A stretch of DNA of 64,000 nt from Akebia trifoliata (lineage: Eukaryota; Streptophyta; Magnoliopsida; Ranunculales; Lardizabalaceae): positions 23,791,163-23,855,162 of the forward strand of contig CM030713.1 of the NCBI GenBank assembly GCA_017979445.1, given 5' to 3'. Shown piece by piece: positions 43,556 to 55,790 of this stretch; within the stretch, counting starts at the first letter, position 1; each line of letters opens with the position of its first letter. The translations under genes were made by a program, and so were the position numbers. A model generated the notes under the pieces. It searched no databases and had not been told where the DNA came from. It was given only the letters and a program-made list of their open reading frames with translations.

Positions 43556-45430
43556 GGGGGAGTGTTTAGATTTACTCTCTTGTACTTTGGAATGGTACAA
43601 ATCGTATAGAGTTTTTGGAATACAATTTGAAACCTTAATTTCTATTTTCTCTGAATTGAAACATTGGGTTCTTTATAAGGAAGTGGAATGGAGGAACATG
43701 ATTCTTTTAACTGACCCAATGCCTTGGCTATATCTTTTGTTATTGAAAGTATGTTCATAGGTCACCGATACTTTATCTAGCCATAATTGTCTGATTCCCA
43801 ATCAAAGCTTCATTACACCATGTTTTCTCTTTATGGCGAATGTGTTAGCATGAATGAAATGAAATGTCTTATTGGGATTCACGTTAGAAGGTTGTGTAAT
43901 ATTTAAATTCTTAAAATTCATGTATATATGAAAAGAAAATGCCAAAATTGATTGTGTAAATTGATCAAAATTGGTTGACACAATCAATTTTTTGAAGCAT
44001 GGGGTTTTCAAAAAGTTGATCGAGTCAAACTAGCTTTCGACGGAATCAAAGGAGGTCCCAATTTTCAATTGGAAAACCAGACCAGTGGAATCAAACTTGG
44101 TCCGAGTTGTAAAACAAGGATATATAGCTAAATTTGTTTCTAGAGTTTTAGTCTATACAAAACATGGTGGATGGTGAAGGAAATCTAGTTGATCTCCATG
44201 CAAGGGCGTGGTTAGTCCTCCAACTCGTGATTAGAGGGTTGTGAATGGGCCAAGTTGTAAACGATTCAGTGATAATCAATACTCAAGTGCAACCCAATCG
44301 TGTCTCAATGGATAAACATTCTGGTTTATTTATAGATAGGGCCATTCTACAAATCTATATAATAACAACTTTTAATTCCTTTCTTTTCTCCCTTTCAAAG
44401 AATATTCCGACTATATTGTTTTCCTTTTTTTTTTTTTTACGTCGTTTCAAAGAATACCCTTCAATTTTATTATCTTTCCTTTACCCCTTTCTCTCCCGCT
44501 TTCCCCGCTTTCCCCGCTTTCTAATAATATTTTTTAAACCTTATTATATTTCCTCTTCTTATCAGCCCCTTGACTCCAAATAGGAAGCCCGTGCCATACT
44601 TTTCTTTTCTTACAATGTAGTTATATTATATTATAAAATAAAATTATAATATAAGTTATCAAACTCATCTGTGACATCCAATGGGATTAACTCCCGAATT
44701 GGATAACTAAATGGGCCTTGTAACACTAACCAAACCTGATCCACAATGGGCCATGCTAAAACCTGATCAATTGACAGTCATAAACACGAGGTCGAAAACA
44801 ATAAAACATGGAAAAAAAATGATGCATGTGTAAAAACCATGGTTTTAAAACTCGTCCGAAGTCAAGATGATTCCTCCTATACGTCTTGGTAGCATCCACC
44901 AACGAGACGGATAGACAAATCAAACATAACAAACAAGATTAAAATTTAGATTCATTTTTCTCATAGTTGAATGAGATATCTCAAATATATCGAAAAAATC
45001 ATCCGAGATGACTCGGTCTTTTACACAAAGGAGCTTACATCTCAAAAACGGGTTTTACAACCAGGTCAAAACCATTAATGCAAGAGTTCGAAAGATAAAA
45101 GGTTCCAAAATGTCCAACAGTATGATTTTTGAAGCATTGTCGGAAATGGTTTGACCCTGAATTTGTCAAGGTGTGGACAATTTAAATTGGCTTTCAATGT
45201 TTTGACTAATTCATGGTGAAAATACAAACAGAGAGTATTATGAGGGAAACTGACATTGCCAGCAGCGACCAAGATGTGAATCCGAAGGACCGACACCACG
45301 GTCATTCCTCTCCCTAATAGAAAATAGAGTTATCCCTCTCTTTTATTTCTTTGTCTTTTTAAAATTCCATCAATAGGTAAGCCCAGCCCAACCCCATATG
45401 GGACTCATTAGGACTATTAAATAATTAGGG

Positions 45431-45786
45431 AGTAGGGATCCAGTCAGATGTCCCGTACATGACCGAGGTCAGGTGGCACCCATTTTATGTCACGTACCAC
45501 AAATTTGATGAATCTACATACAAAAAATCAATTTGATTGGTGATATTCATCCACTGATATTAGTATTGTCTTAAGAATGATTTCTAATCGTTGAATTGAA
45601 ATTCTTTTTCAAGAGATAAATGTAATGGATACAAGTTATCAAACATCATGATTTTGGTTATGTAGGTTCACTAACGGATGGGTCATATATATATACAGTC
45701 AGTGGATCCCAAAAGTGCCATGTGACATAAAATGGGGTGTAACCTGACCTTGGTCAGGAATGGGACACCTCACTGGATCTCTACTA
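45431..45786. repeat. Inverted-repeat element with 68-bp arms
   Basis: The left arm agtagggatccagtcagatg (45431 on) is matched by the reverse complement of the right arm ending cactggatctctact (45719-45786), with about 80% agreement by eye. In copy A only the left arm exists (about 27888-27955). Confidence 0.65.
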
Positions 45787-45851
45787 TGAATTACGCCCTC
45801 CATGGCTCAACCACACAGAGGCCAATCAAGGCGGTCTATGTCCATGGCTTT

Positions 45852-46048
45852 TTTAAAGGAGTAGTGCTGGGGTGACACAAACGGAGACACATGGTTGACA
45901 AAATGATGTGGTGTCCGCACACTTTACAATAGATGATTTTTCATGAGATACGAGTAAAAAATTTCTACGGTTATGTGCACGCCACCACATCATTTTTGTC
46001 ACCTTTGTGTCTTCGCTTTGTGTTATTCCAGCATTTTCCTCTTTAAAG
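45852..46048. mobile_element. Short MITE with about 35-bp terminal inverted repeats
   Basis: The left end TTTAAAGGAGTAGTGCTGGG and the reverse complement of the right end (TTTAAAGAGGAAAATGCTGG) match, continuing into gacacaaacggagacac / aacacaaagcgaagacac. The internal motif catgagatacgagtaaaaaa is shared with the short elements near 28710 and 29515. It is private to copy B. Confidence 0.65.
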
Positions 46049-48046
46049 TTGCGATCAGAAACGGTGTCCTAGTCCTATAATAAAAATGGTGTCTACGTGA
46101 CACTTTTTGATTTTATATGAAACACATTGGACTGCGTCTCCTATAGTAAACAGCTTGATTAGGAGCCATCACGCTTTAAACTCTTACAAAAAGGTGCTAT
46201 GTGGACACCATTCCCATTCTATTGAAACAGAACAACATTTTAGATGGTGACTTTTCTTTCATTTATCTGATCTTTTTCATGTAAAATTCCTAGCTTAATG
46301 AGTTGAAACTATGGGGCAACTTGGTTTGGCTTGAAGTCAAATTGGAACTAAATCAACATAAGTCGGTTCTACTAAGAACCAAAATCAAACCAAAATGCCA
46401 ATAGAACCAAATCAACTCATACCAAACTATGGTCGGGTTTGGTTTGGTTCAGTTTTGTGTTATCAAAATTCTTCAAACTTGCTTGGAAGTGACCTAATTT
46501 TACTTGGAAAAAAAATGTAATAAATGTAAAATTCTATGTAATAAATCATTAACCTATCTTAAAAAAAAAAAGTCATTAACCTGTCTTAAGTCGTAAAATA
46601 ACTCATAATAAAGTAATGCATATTTAATTATTACATGAAGGTTTGGTTTAGTTCTATACAAGCTTGAACCAAAAATCAAGCTAAAGTTATTGATTCTCTA
46701 TTTTCTTAATCCAAAATCAAATGGTACCTTGTTCCAAACCAAACCAAATCAGCCCAAAGCTATTGGTTTGGTTAGATTCTTGGTTTGAACCAAATCAAGT
46801 TGCACCCCTATTTGAAACTTTAATTATCAAGTTAATGATCAAATGGTACTTAGACATAATTTTTGGGCTTGGGTTGTGTTACTTGTGTATCTTTGTTCAC
46901 CAACTATTTCAAAGAGTGGGCAACACAAAGACAAAAAGTGTAATATAAGTCGATGAGACATTTGGTCACCCACAAAACGGTAGCAACCCATTTATATTTT
47001 ATTATTATTATTATATAAGTAATGTTTGGGTGACACTTGTATTTACTTTGATTCTCACATTTCTGACATGGAGGTGTGCACATGACCATAAATGTTTTTT
47101 TTACTTGTATCTCGAGGAAATACATTTATGACTATCACATCAACGCAATGAAAAACAAAGTCCTATATATTTAGGGTAGTGTTCAGCATGCAATCTTAGG
47201 GAGCCAATTTTGAGAGTCAAAATTTTTCCTATATGACTTATAAGTTTTGGATTGGACTGATTTTTTGTGATCTTATGGTAAAGAGATCATCCTCACAAAA
47301 ATTAAGTCCAATCTGAAACTTCTAATCTCATCAAAAGCGATTTACAAATTAATGATAAATTAAGGGTGTGATAGTAGCACACTATTATACTATGATTGAG
47401 CATCATCCCATTAAAAAAATCACTATCATAAGTGAAATTATTATTATAAAAGTCATACAATCCTATCATTTAGTTTAGAGTTTTAATTTAAAAGATCTTT
47501 TTTAATCCTTTTTTTTAACAAAACAACGTAGCCTTATCCAAAAGATTTACTATTTTACAAAATGAGTCTTGTCTTCTATTATTAAGACTTAAGGGTAAGT
47601 TTCAAGTTTGTAGTTTGTATCTATTCTCTATGTTACAATCCACATTTTTTTATTCTTCATCTCATTTTTCTTTAGGATTTTCAAATTGATTATTTTATCT
47701 ATTTTGAGTTGTAATCAGTCTTTGTTGAACATGTTTAAATCTTATCAGTTGACTTCTTCTTAATTTTTTATTTATTCTATTTTATTTTTATTTTTGATCA
47801 CTCATCCAAGTCAATATCTTCATCTTGCTCAATTTTATTGGTGATATTATCATCTCATAAAACTTTAGTTGGGATTAGCATATATTACATAATAGTCAGA
47901 TCCATATTTTATGTATAATCGTGTTGGAGTGACTACAAGATTGTACCTTATATCACACTTTCCTGGTGTGGGAGTGTTTAGGATCTGTTATACTTTTCAC
48001 TCGTATCTCGATAAAAAGATCTATAATTCTTACACATTTGAAAAGA

Positions 48047-48425
48047 GGGTCCCTATCCGTGGCCAACCGTTTGGCAAACATTTTGGCAAACACTTTTTCA
48101 AAACATGGGTTAGAGGTCTTGGAATAGGCTGATTTTTGGTGAGGATGATCTCTACGGTGAGGAGATCATCCTCGCCAAAAATCAGCTCATTCCAAAACTT
48201 CTAACCCCATTTTAAAAGTTGAAAAATCGTGAACCGTCCATTTTTTGTAAATCATTTTTGATGAGGTTAGAAGTTTTGGAATGGGCTGATTTTTGGTGAT
48301 GATGATCTCCTCACCATAGAGATCATCCTCACCAAAAATCAGCCCATTCCAAGACCTCTAACCCATGTTTTGAAAAATGTGTTTGCCAAAATGTTTGCCA
48401 AACTGTTGGCCATTGAACGCTACTC
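48047..48425 (+). mobile_element. Foldback MITE, Mutator-like (copy B)
   Basis: It begins GGGTCCCTATCCGTGGCCAAC and ends GTTGGCCATTGAACGCTACTC. The flanks ttgaaaaga (48038-48046) and ctgaaaaga (48426-48434) give a 9-bp target duplication with one difference, the size expected for Mutator-type elements. The whole is a palindrome containing two long hairpins (stems about 34 bp, loops TACGGTGAG and CTCACCATA). Copy A has an apparently unoccupied site (tttgaaaatattcatttta near 29692-29706). Confidence 0.85.
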
Positions 48426-48741
48426 CTGAAAAGATTCATTTTATAATATACATATATTAACCTTATCCTCATCATCCATTCAACCTTTGTTACCGATTGT
48501 ACCCTTTCTAGAAGTACCCAGGAAATAGGATCCTTTTTGGAGCGTTGGAGCTGTAACCTCCGTATTTAAGATAAAGACAAAAAGTCAATTTTGATTCCCA
48601 TTTTACCCTTTCTAGAATAATAGCTTCTTTCTTTTTACTTAATTGAGTGTTAAAGCTGTTGTCCAAATTTTACGATAAAGAGCATAAAAAGTTTTAAAAA
48701 AAAATATATATATATTTCGTTTTTTAACTGTAGAACGATCC

Positions 48742-48751
48742 TTCGTACGAA
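48742..48751. promoter_or_regulatory. 10-bp palindrome TTCGTACGAA upstream of ERF copy B
   Basis: It is 97 bp before the ATG and 25 bp before the TATA-like TTTAAATA (48776-48783). It is identical in copy A. Whether a factor binds it is unknown. Confidence 0.5.
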
Positions 48752-48775
48752 CCTCGTTTGAAAATCCCACATCTC

Positions 48776-48783
48776 TTTAAATA
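48776..48783 (+). promoter_or_regulatory. TATA-like box of the ERF gene
   Basis: TTTAAATA followed by a CT-rich leader (cctctcaatctcttcttctg), about 65 bp before the ATG at 48848; the same arrangement is in copy A (30038-30045). Confidence 0.55.
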
Positions 48784-48847
48784 CCTCTCAATCTCTTCTT
48801 CTGTCCTTCAAACTCAGATACAAATTCGATTTCATTTTTTTTCTTAC

Positions 48848-49798
48848 ATGGCGAAGACATCAGACGAAGCTTGGACTCTCGATCTCATTCGACAACATCT
48901 TTTTGACGATTTCGCTTCTCTCGAAAGCTTCATCCTTGACCTCACCTCTAATACTTCTGAAATCTCCAGAATCGATGTTATTGATAGCGAAACTTCACAG
49001 TTTCTATACTCTCCTGTTGGTTCCATCTGTTCGCGAACCGAAAGCTCTGAACCTCAGATTTCAGAGGAGAAAAATGAGATTTTTAGCGATTTCTCTCACT
49101 CTCAGTCATCCATCTCTGAATCACTGGTTTTAGAATCGGAAACAAACGATTCTTTCTTCCAATATGAATCGAAATTTCAAATTATAAATTCAACTTCTTC
49201 TCAAGCGAGCTTTAAAGATTCTCCCGTTAAACTCGAGATTTCAAATTTCACAGAACAGCCTCTCCTGGCTACGACGGTTTCCGATCAAAAACCTTCAAAT
49301 TCCGGTGAAAAGAAACATTACAGAGGAGTACGTCGACGTCCGTGGGGGAAATTTGCGGCGGAGATTAGAGATCCGAACCGTCGAGGGTCTAGGGTTTGGC
49401 TTGGAACCTTCGAGACGGCCATAGAAGCCGCAAAAGCTTACGATCGTGCAGCCTTCGAGATGCGTGGAAGAAAAGCGATTGTCAATTTCCCTCACGAAGC
49501 AGGAATCGTGTCTGAGAAGCTATCGAACACTCGTCGGAAAAGAAGCAGAGAAATTGAAGCAGAAGAGGTAGATATTAAGCCCTTTAAGAAAGAGAAGCCG
49601 TCGGAATCTGTCAAAAAGGCAAGTGTGTGTGTGTCAGCCGTTATGCCACCAAAGCCATCAAGTTGGGGACCCGTTTGGGGAGATGGAGAAATTAACGGAA
49701 TCGTTAACGTTCCTCTACTGTCGCCTTTATCTTCACACTCTTCTTTTGGTTATTATCTCAACTTTTTCGATTTTGAACAGAAGAGTGTTAGATGTTAG
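48848..49798 (+). CDS. Ethylene-responsive transcription factor (AP2/ERF family, ERF group IX-like)
   Basis: The ATG at 48848 ([19 protein letters not shown]) gives 316 residues. An in-frame ATG at 48758 exists but lies upstream of the TATA-like box, so I reject it. The single AP2/ERF domain, about residues 157-215, runs from [18 protein letters not shown] through [19 protein letters not shown] to [11 protein letters not shown]. It has the alanine and aspartate typical of ERF rather than DREB proteins. The N-terminal half is serine/glutamate-rich (acidic, likely activating). After the domain comes a basic RRKRSREIE stretch (possible nuclear signal) and a C-terminal [13 protein letters not shown] motif. 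Such factors bind GCC-box promoters in ethylene and stress responses, in the nucleus. There is no intron. This is the only intact host gene in the window. Group IX is inferred from the N-terminal and C-terminal motifs. Confidence 0.93.
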   Translation: MAKTSDEAWTLDLIRQHLFDDFASLESFILDLTSNTSEISRIDVIDSETSQFLYSPVGSICSRTESSEPQISEEKNEIFSDFSHSQSSISESLVLESETNDSFFQYESKFQIINSTSSQASFKDSPVKLEISNFTEQPLLATTVSDQKPSNSGEKKHYRGVRRRPWGKFAAEIRDPNRRGSRVWLGTFETAIEAAKAYDRAAFEMRGRKAIVNFPHEAGIVSEKLSNTRRKRSREIEAEEVDIKPFKKEKPSESVKKASVCVSAVMPPKPSSWGPVWGDGEINGIVNVPLLSPLSSHSSFGYYLNFFDFEQKSVRC

Positions 49799-50365
49799 GG
49801 TTAACTTAGAAATATAGGAAATTGTGGAGGCTTTCGATGTATTATTTACTTCTATACTAATAAATATTTTTTATTCTTTTTTTAAAAATTACATAATCTT
49901 TTTTAATATATGTTAATTAGGTCCTTGCTTGATCAATAATAAATCAATTTACTTTCAACCATCAATTGTGAATGACTCAATTTGTTGTTCAGTTCCATTA
50001 ATTCTTGTAAGAAATTGCAAAGCCTTTGGCCAAATCATGCCTTTTGATATTCAAATCATTATTTGACAGGAAAATGATTATCCAAGTAGTCTTCATATAT
50101 CCCAAGATTCACACAAAATAGAGAATTTTTCATAAATTCTATGTAATGTATGTTTTTTTTCATCATTAAAGATAAAACACTAAATATGAAAATGAAGATC
50201 AACAAAAATCAAGATTTGATCGATTAGAGCTTAACGTATACAATCAAGTTTGGGTGGTGGGAGAGGTCTTATTAGAGATGATTGTTACTTTCTCAAAATT
50301 CTTCGAGATGTCACCAAATGGTAATGTTGAATTTCAAATCTCTAAATGATTCATCATATCCATGA

Positions 50366-50450
50366 CTGTTAATCTCAAGGGATTGACCTAGTGGTAAGTT
50401 GAGCCTTGATAAGCTCCTTAAGAAGGGTAAGTCAAGTGTTCAAAACCCCA
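50366..50450 (+). repeat. tRNA-derived SINE head, type 1 (copy B)
   Basis: Contains ttgacctagtggtaag (A box) and aagtgttcaaaacccc (B box), matching copy A and copy C. Confidence 0.6.
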
Positions 50451-51885
50451 CGAAACATATCATTTTCCATGAATGAGAGTCATTACAATACTATAAAAAT
50501 GATTTTTCTAGAAATTTAATTCGAGAGCCCATTTACACCTATTTCCAAAAATAAATGGTGACGACTTCAAACAACGTAGTATTAAGGTTCAATAATGAAC
50601 ATCTCATATCTGAAGGATGAAAGTTTTACAAAATTGGAATTAGGTAACATCTCATATTCATAAAGGAAGAAGTGGAATTTAACTTCCTCTTCTAGATGAG
50701 CGAAGATATTGTTCTCATTGTCTCTCCCTTTACTTGTGACATAGTCACATTGGATATGGGTTTAAATTGGCAAGGGAAGACTTCAAAAAACAGTGTTAAA
50801 AACTGAAGAACAAAAAATGAGAAAATATATTAAAGGTTATGTATATGTATATATCTAATGAAAAATTCATAAAATCAGGTTATTATCATCAAATCCCAAT
50901 TTTTTTACATTTATGAATCACCAAATTCTATGATCTATCAAATCCCACATTGAAAAAAGAAGAAAGTATTTAATTTTCTATCATGTGAAAAGAAAAACGA
51001 GAATAAAGTGGAAATAAAATAGCATCATTTGTCACAAGGGAAAAAAGTTGCATTTTTTAATTGGCAAAGATGAAAGACAGGTTTCAAACGCATTTTTCAA
51101 ACAATCGTCATTTTTTGTTACTATGGTGAGAAAAGAGATTTATCGGAGATGTTATGAACAAACCTAATTTCAAATTCTCAAAAGTGTAATTATATGTGGT
51201 ATGCCCTTGAATCCTTGTAAATTTTCTATTGTAATACAACCATTGCTTACTTATTTAAGAAAAATAAGTCATCTTTTCTGAACGAAGGTAATTTTTGAAA
51301 GAGCTAGACTCAAAAATTGTATTTATGGTTGTCATTTTTCCTTCATCCTCCAATTCCTCAAGGTTGTCAATGAGTGGGTCTTGATTTGTTGATGTTGATG
51401 TCTCCCCTAACTTCAATTTCTTTTGCATAAGGGAACTAGTATGATATTTGTCAAAAAATCTCCGATATTAAGTTAGTGTATAAACTTTTGAAATTGATCA
51501 AAAGTCTTCTATCATGATACATGCTTCACCCATTTATAAAATCACCTTCCCTAAACCATACTTTTATTTATATTCGTGATTTTTGTTGTTAGTTACGCTC
51601 AATGACTTGTCGTCATTCCCTTTTTAGTCTTGTTCTATCAGAAAACAAATAAACCTTGCTTGGACTACGAGAATATTGTCTCTTATAAGACTACATCCCA
51701 TTGTGAGGTACAACCTTTATTCTTCCTTGATCCATGTAAACTTGAACAAATTGTGTTACTAACATATTAATACTTACCTTGAAGTACATAATATGTCTTA
51801 AATCATGTTCAATTGCATAAGTATAACGATCAAAATACCCTTATCCTTTTGCTAAAAACATAAAATAAGTACGACTATTTATTTA

Positions 51886-51970
51886 TAGGTAAACTAGAAT
51901 TAAAACCATGACCTAAAAGCAATTTTGTAATATGTCAAACCAACTGAGCTATGGGTCTAAGCTCAAATTA
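51886..51970 (-). repeat. tRNA-derived SINE head, type 2 (copy B)
   Basis: The minus strand has TAGCTCAGTTGGT, a perfect tRNA A box, and a degraded B box (GGTTTTAATTC). There is no intact tRNA fold. Confidence 0.6.
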
Positions 51971-54900
51971 GGTAAGATTATTATTGAAAAAATAAAAATA
52001 TTGAAGATTGAGAACACTTCATCATTATAAAAATAGTCATCCCAAATTAACTTCCAATGACACTGCGTTGATGTGCAATATGCACATAACCATAAAATCT
52101 CGAGGAAAAATCTGTGATTATGTGCACACTACCACTTCAGCATAGTGTTGAGTGCAGTGTCTAGGAAGTCAATTTAGTACTTTTCTTATAATAAAAAGGA
52201 TAATGCTGAAGTAACATTAAAATGTATATCGTGGGAGATATTTTTGAAGTGGAGCTCGATGAAAAGTATCTATGGTTCAGATACACATCAATGTCAAACT
52301 CCCCCTCCAATGTACATTTCAATGTTACTCCGACACGACCAAAAAAATGTAGTCAATCCTAAAAGTACATGAAATAATTGTGAATTATTCATAATTTGTT
52401 ACTCCAACGCGACTAAAAAAAAACAAAGTAGTCAATCCTAAAATAACATGAAATAGTTGTGAATTATTCATAATTTGAAATCTTACCAAAATTGTTATAA
52501 AGCAATTCTTTGGACGACGCACGGTGCCCAGTCAAGGCATTTGTCCACATCAGTTCCGTATCTCAGTCTTCAAACTTTCTACATTTCTATTCTATTCTAG
52601 TCTAAGTTGGTAAAGAACAAGACTTCTATCTGCCACATGGCATAAGTCTATTGGTGAAATGCCTGTATTTGACCAATTCGTTCTTTTGACTGAGTTGGTC
52701 AGTCAGTGAACTGCTGACTCTGCTTTATAACCACGTGTTCTAATGGATGACTTTTTCTTCCCTTACTTTCCACACACGTTCGTGCATGGGTGTCTGTAGA
52801 TTACGTAACCCAACGAAGAAATGATGAGAGACAAATACTGATGGGGGGTCCATTTAGATGCAAGTTGGTCACTTGTCGTTCAAGTTTATGTTAAGTAGTA
52901 AATAATAATGGTGATCAACTTGCATCCTTTAATTGGCTCCTTCTAGAGGATACCCTCTTATTGGTATGAATTTGCATCGTTTCAACTCATTATCCATTAT
53001 AATAATCTCCTTTAATTGATATAAGTTTATAAACAGCTTTATAATCACCCATCATATACAATTTTTTTTTTCTTCTGTAAGTCCCCACCATAGACATTAA
53101 CTAGGGTTGGCAATGAGTCGAGTCGTATTCTATTGCGTCGAGATAATGGTATTATGAAAATTTACCCTATTCAATAAGTAACTCAACCAAACCAGTATAA
53201 CCCATTAAGTAAAATTCTAATCTTAAATCAAAAAATAATTTTCATTTACACCGCCAAAATTAAAATATTATTACTAAAATTAAAGTTGCACTACCATAAA
53301 CCAATATTTAGTAACATAAATTAAGTATCACAAAACGTAGATTAAGTTTTTTTTTTTTTTTTTTTTAGTTTCAATGCTCTTAGAATTTTGTCCTATACAT
53401 CCCTGTGACATCGGTTCATGTTTTTGGATGCCACAAGTTAATGCACTCAATAAAGTGTTTTTTTTTTTTTTTTCTCCAAACTAAAACATCAACCCTTAAT
53501 TATTTGAATATATATATTTAAATACTCTATATTTTATAAAATTTTAAAAATAAATGTATTATGAAAAAATATACAAAATTCTAGTAAAAAAGTGAGTATT
53601 TTTAAAAGCCCCTAAATAATTGTTGATATTTGATATACGATCTATGTTTCATGATTTAAAGCGACGTACTAATGATAATAATTAAACATGTTAACACGTG
53701 TTAAGCGGGTTGACATCCCTAACCTTGACATGACCCGTTTAATAATTGTGTTAGACATGTTGACACTTTCATGATCCAAACCCACTAATTTTGTGTCATT
53801 TTCAGGCTGTGTTAAAATTGCTACCTCTAATATTAATTATAATGTATATAAATTAATATTTTAAGGGCCAAATATATGGTTGGACAGAAAAAATTGTCAA
53901 ATCAGTCACATCATCCTATGGTTTTGAAAATCTTTGAAGACCAAGTTGACTTGCTTGAGTCATCTCGATATTATTCGCGAACCATCTTCTTTCCCTTCAA
54001 TTTTTCTTACTTCTTTTTATTTAAAGATTTGCAAAATCACCGTCTCAATTAAGACATCAAGATGACTAATCCAAATCATCTCATTGTCATTTATGGTCAA
54101 TTTTCTGAGATTGAAAACCAAGGACCAACAAGATTAAATTAGACCGATGCTTGCTATTTTTTGAGTGATTTATTTATGGGTAAGGTTATTAGGTGTGCAC
54201 ATTGGATCGGATCAAACTGAGAATCGAAATGAACCAAGGCATTTTTGATTGGTTTTGTTCGATTTTTTAGCTCATTGGTTTGATCTTGATTTGCAATTTT
54301 GAAAAATCGATTGTTTCGATTTGATTATCAATTCATGAAATTCTATAGCCGAACCAAACTGAGAACCGGCCCAAATTCTTTATATATATAACCCAAAAAA
54401 CTAGGGATAGATTTGGAGTTATTTGACTAATCAAATACTGATTATTGAAATGATTCAACAACAGTTGGTTGTTAAATGAAAACAAGTTATAACGGCTTTA
54501 GCAACTGTTAATTGGATTTCCATTTTGGCTAACTGTGAGCTCTTGAACAGTTTGAGTTTGGGGTGGCAACAGGTAGAGTAACCCAAACCCTACCCATTTA
54601 ATAATTGTGTCGAAAACTTAAACCCAAACCTAACACATTTATTAAATAGGTAACTTGACCTAACCCGGGTTTAATAAAAGTATAATCTTCGTGGAAAAAA
54701 TAAGTTCCATCTCCACCAAAAAAATAAATACCATTTTACTAAAAACAAAGTCACACAATAATCCAATAGCTACCAACACAAATCAAATATCACAAAAAAT
54801 AAACTAAGTATTTCTTGAAAAATTTTCTGAAGTTCTAAGAATTTTGTCATCTACCTCCCTGTGGCACTAGAACATGTTTTTGGGTGCCACAAGGCAATAA

Positions 54901-55790
54901 ATTAAGGGAACTTTCCTGACTAACTTAGTAAGAAAAGTGTTTTTCTTTTCAAAACTAAAAGCTTAACTTTAAATTATTTTAAGAAATATCTTTAAACACC
55001 CTCTATATTTTATAAAAATAATTTAAAAAAATACGATGAAGTTCTATGAAACTCTAATAAAAAAAATGGATAAATTTAAAAATACATAAATAATTATTGA
55101 TATTTGAAATACCATTTATGTTTCATGATTTAAAACGACAAGTTATTGACACAATAACTAAACATATCAAAACGGGTTAAACGGATTGACTTTGTAGATC
55201 TAGACACAACCTGTTTAGTAGTCGTGTTAGACATGTCGACACTATTATGATCCAAACCCAATTAGGCTTGATCCAAACCCACTAATTTCGTGTTATTTTA
55301 AGTTGTGTTCGTGGGCAACCCTAGTTTGAGTTCTTCTTGTTGCTCCAAGTCCAAGAGGTATGTCACAAGCTGAGTCAATGGTTGTTGCTGGGTTTGCAGG
55401 TATGGGGAGTATAAGATATTTTCACTAATTTACATTCCTAAAAATAATATTTGGATAATCATTTAAAACTTTAAAGTATTTCTGCTTTTATTTATTTATT
55501 TATTTATTATTATACGAAATTTACATCATGACATCATACTGGTTACATACAAATTGTAATATGTTTTCATTGAGGATATGAGAGTTGATTTTTATTTTAT
55601 TTAGAAACTTTAATTTGCTGAACTAAAACGAAGATTCTTCCACTTCGCAGATTGCAACCATGATAACAGTCACTAAACTGGCACTTTTTCTATAAGTTAG
55701 AAAGGTTGGTTGGGTGGGGTTGGATTGATTTTACTTGATTTTTACAAACAAACATTCATTAAGTAATCAACTAAAATGGTCGAGGCGTGA

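Larger units (their letters stand above)
38495..43662 (+). mobile_element. Decayed Ty1/copia retrotransposon between copies A and B
   Basis: Plus-strand protease, integrase, RT and RNase H can be followed from 38495 to a stop near 43553. Then come a polypurine tract (gaggggga, 43553-43560) and what looks like the start of a 3' LTR (TGTTTAGATTTACTC at 43563), cut off where copy B begins at 43663. The 5' LTR and most of gag are missing. It has at least six stops and frameshifts, and a solo gypsy LTR sits in integrase (39717-41186). Confidence 0.9.
43663..48046. other. Upstream non-coding part of copy B
   Basis: No gene. It holds inverted-repeat arms at 45431-45498 and 45719-45786, a short inverted-repeat element (45852-46048), T-rich tracts near 44414 and 44450, and a partial foldback MITE at 47247-47340 (tggattggactgatttttt). 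Confidence 0.5.
43663..55655. repeat. Segmental duplication, copy B
   Basis: Collinear with copy A in the same orientation and carrying the intact ERF gene. Relative to A it has an extra block at about 45690-46420, a foldback MITE at 48047-48425, fewer minisatellite units, and lacks the two MITEs at 35969-36785. Downstream of 55655 its flank continues into sequence also found in copy C (62570 onward). Confidence 0.9.
49799..55655. other. Downstream non-coding part of copy B
   Basis: It contains an aataaatatttttta polyadenylation-like site (about 49858), SINE type 1 (50366-50450), SINE type 2 (51886-51970), one MITE-like unit (52030-52300), two minisatellite units (52355-52480), T-rich runs (53346-53366, 53458-53474), and AT-rich sequence. 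No gene was recognised. Confidence 0.5.

Noticed and set aside
48758..48847. N-terminal extension of the ERF protein by 30 residues
   Set aside because: The upstream ATG precedes the TATA-like box, and in copy A the frame upstream is not kept; MAKTSDE is the shared start.
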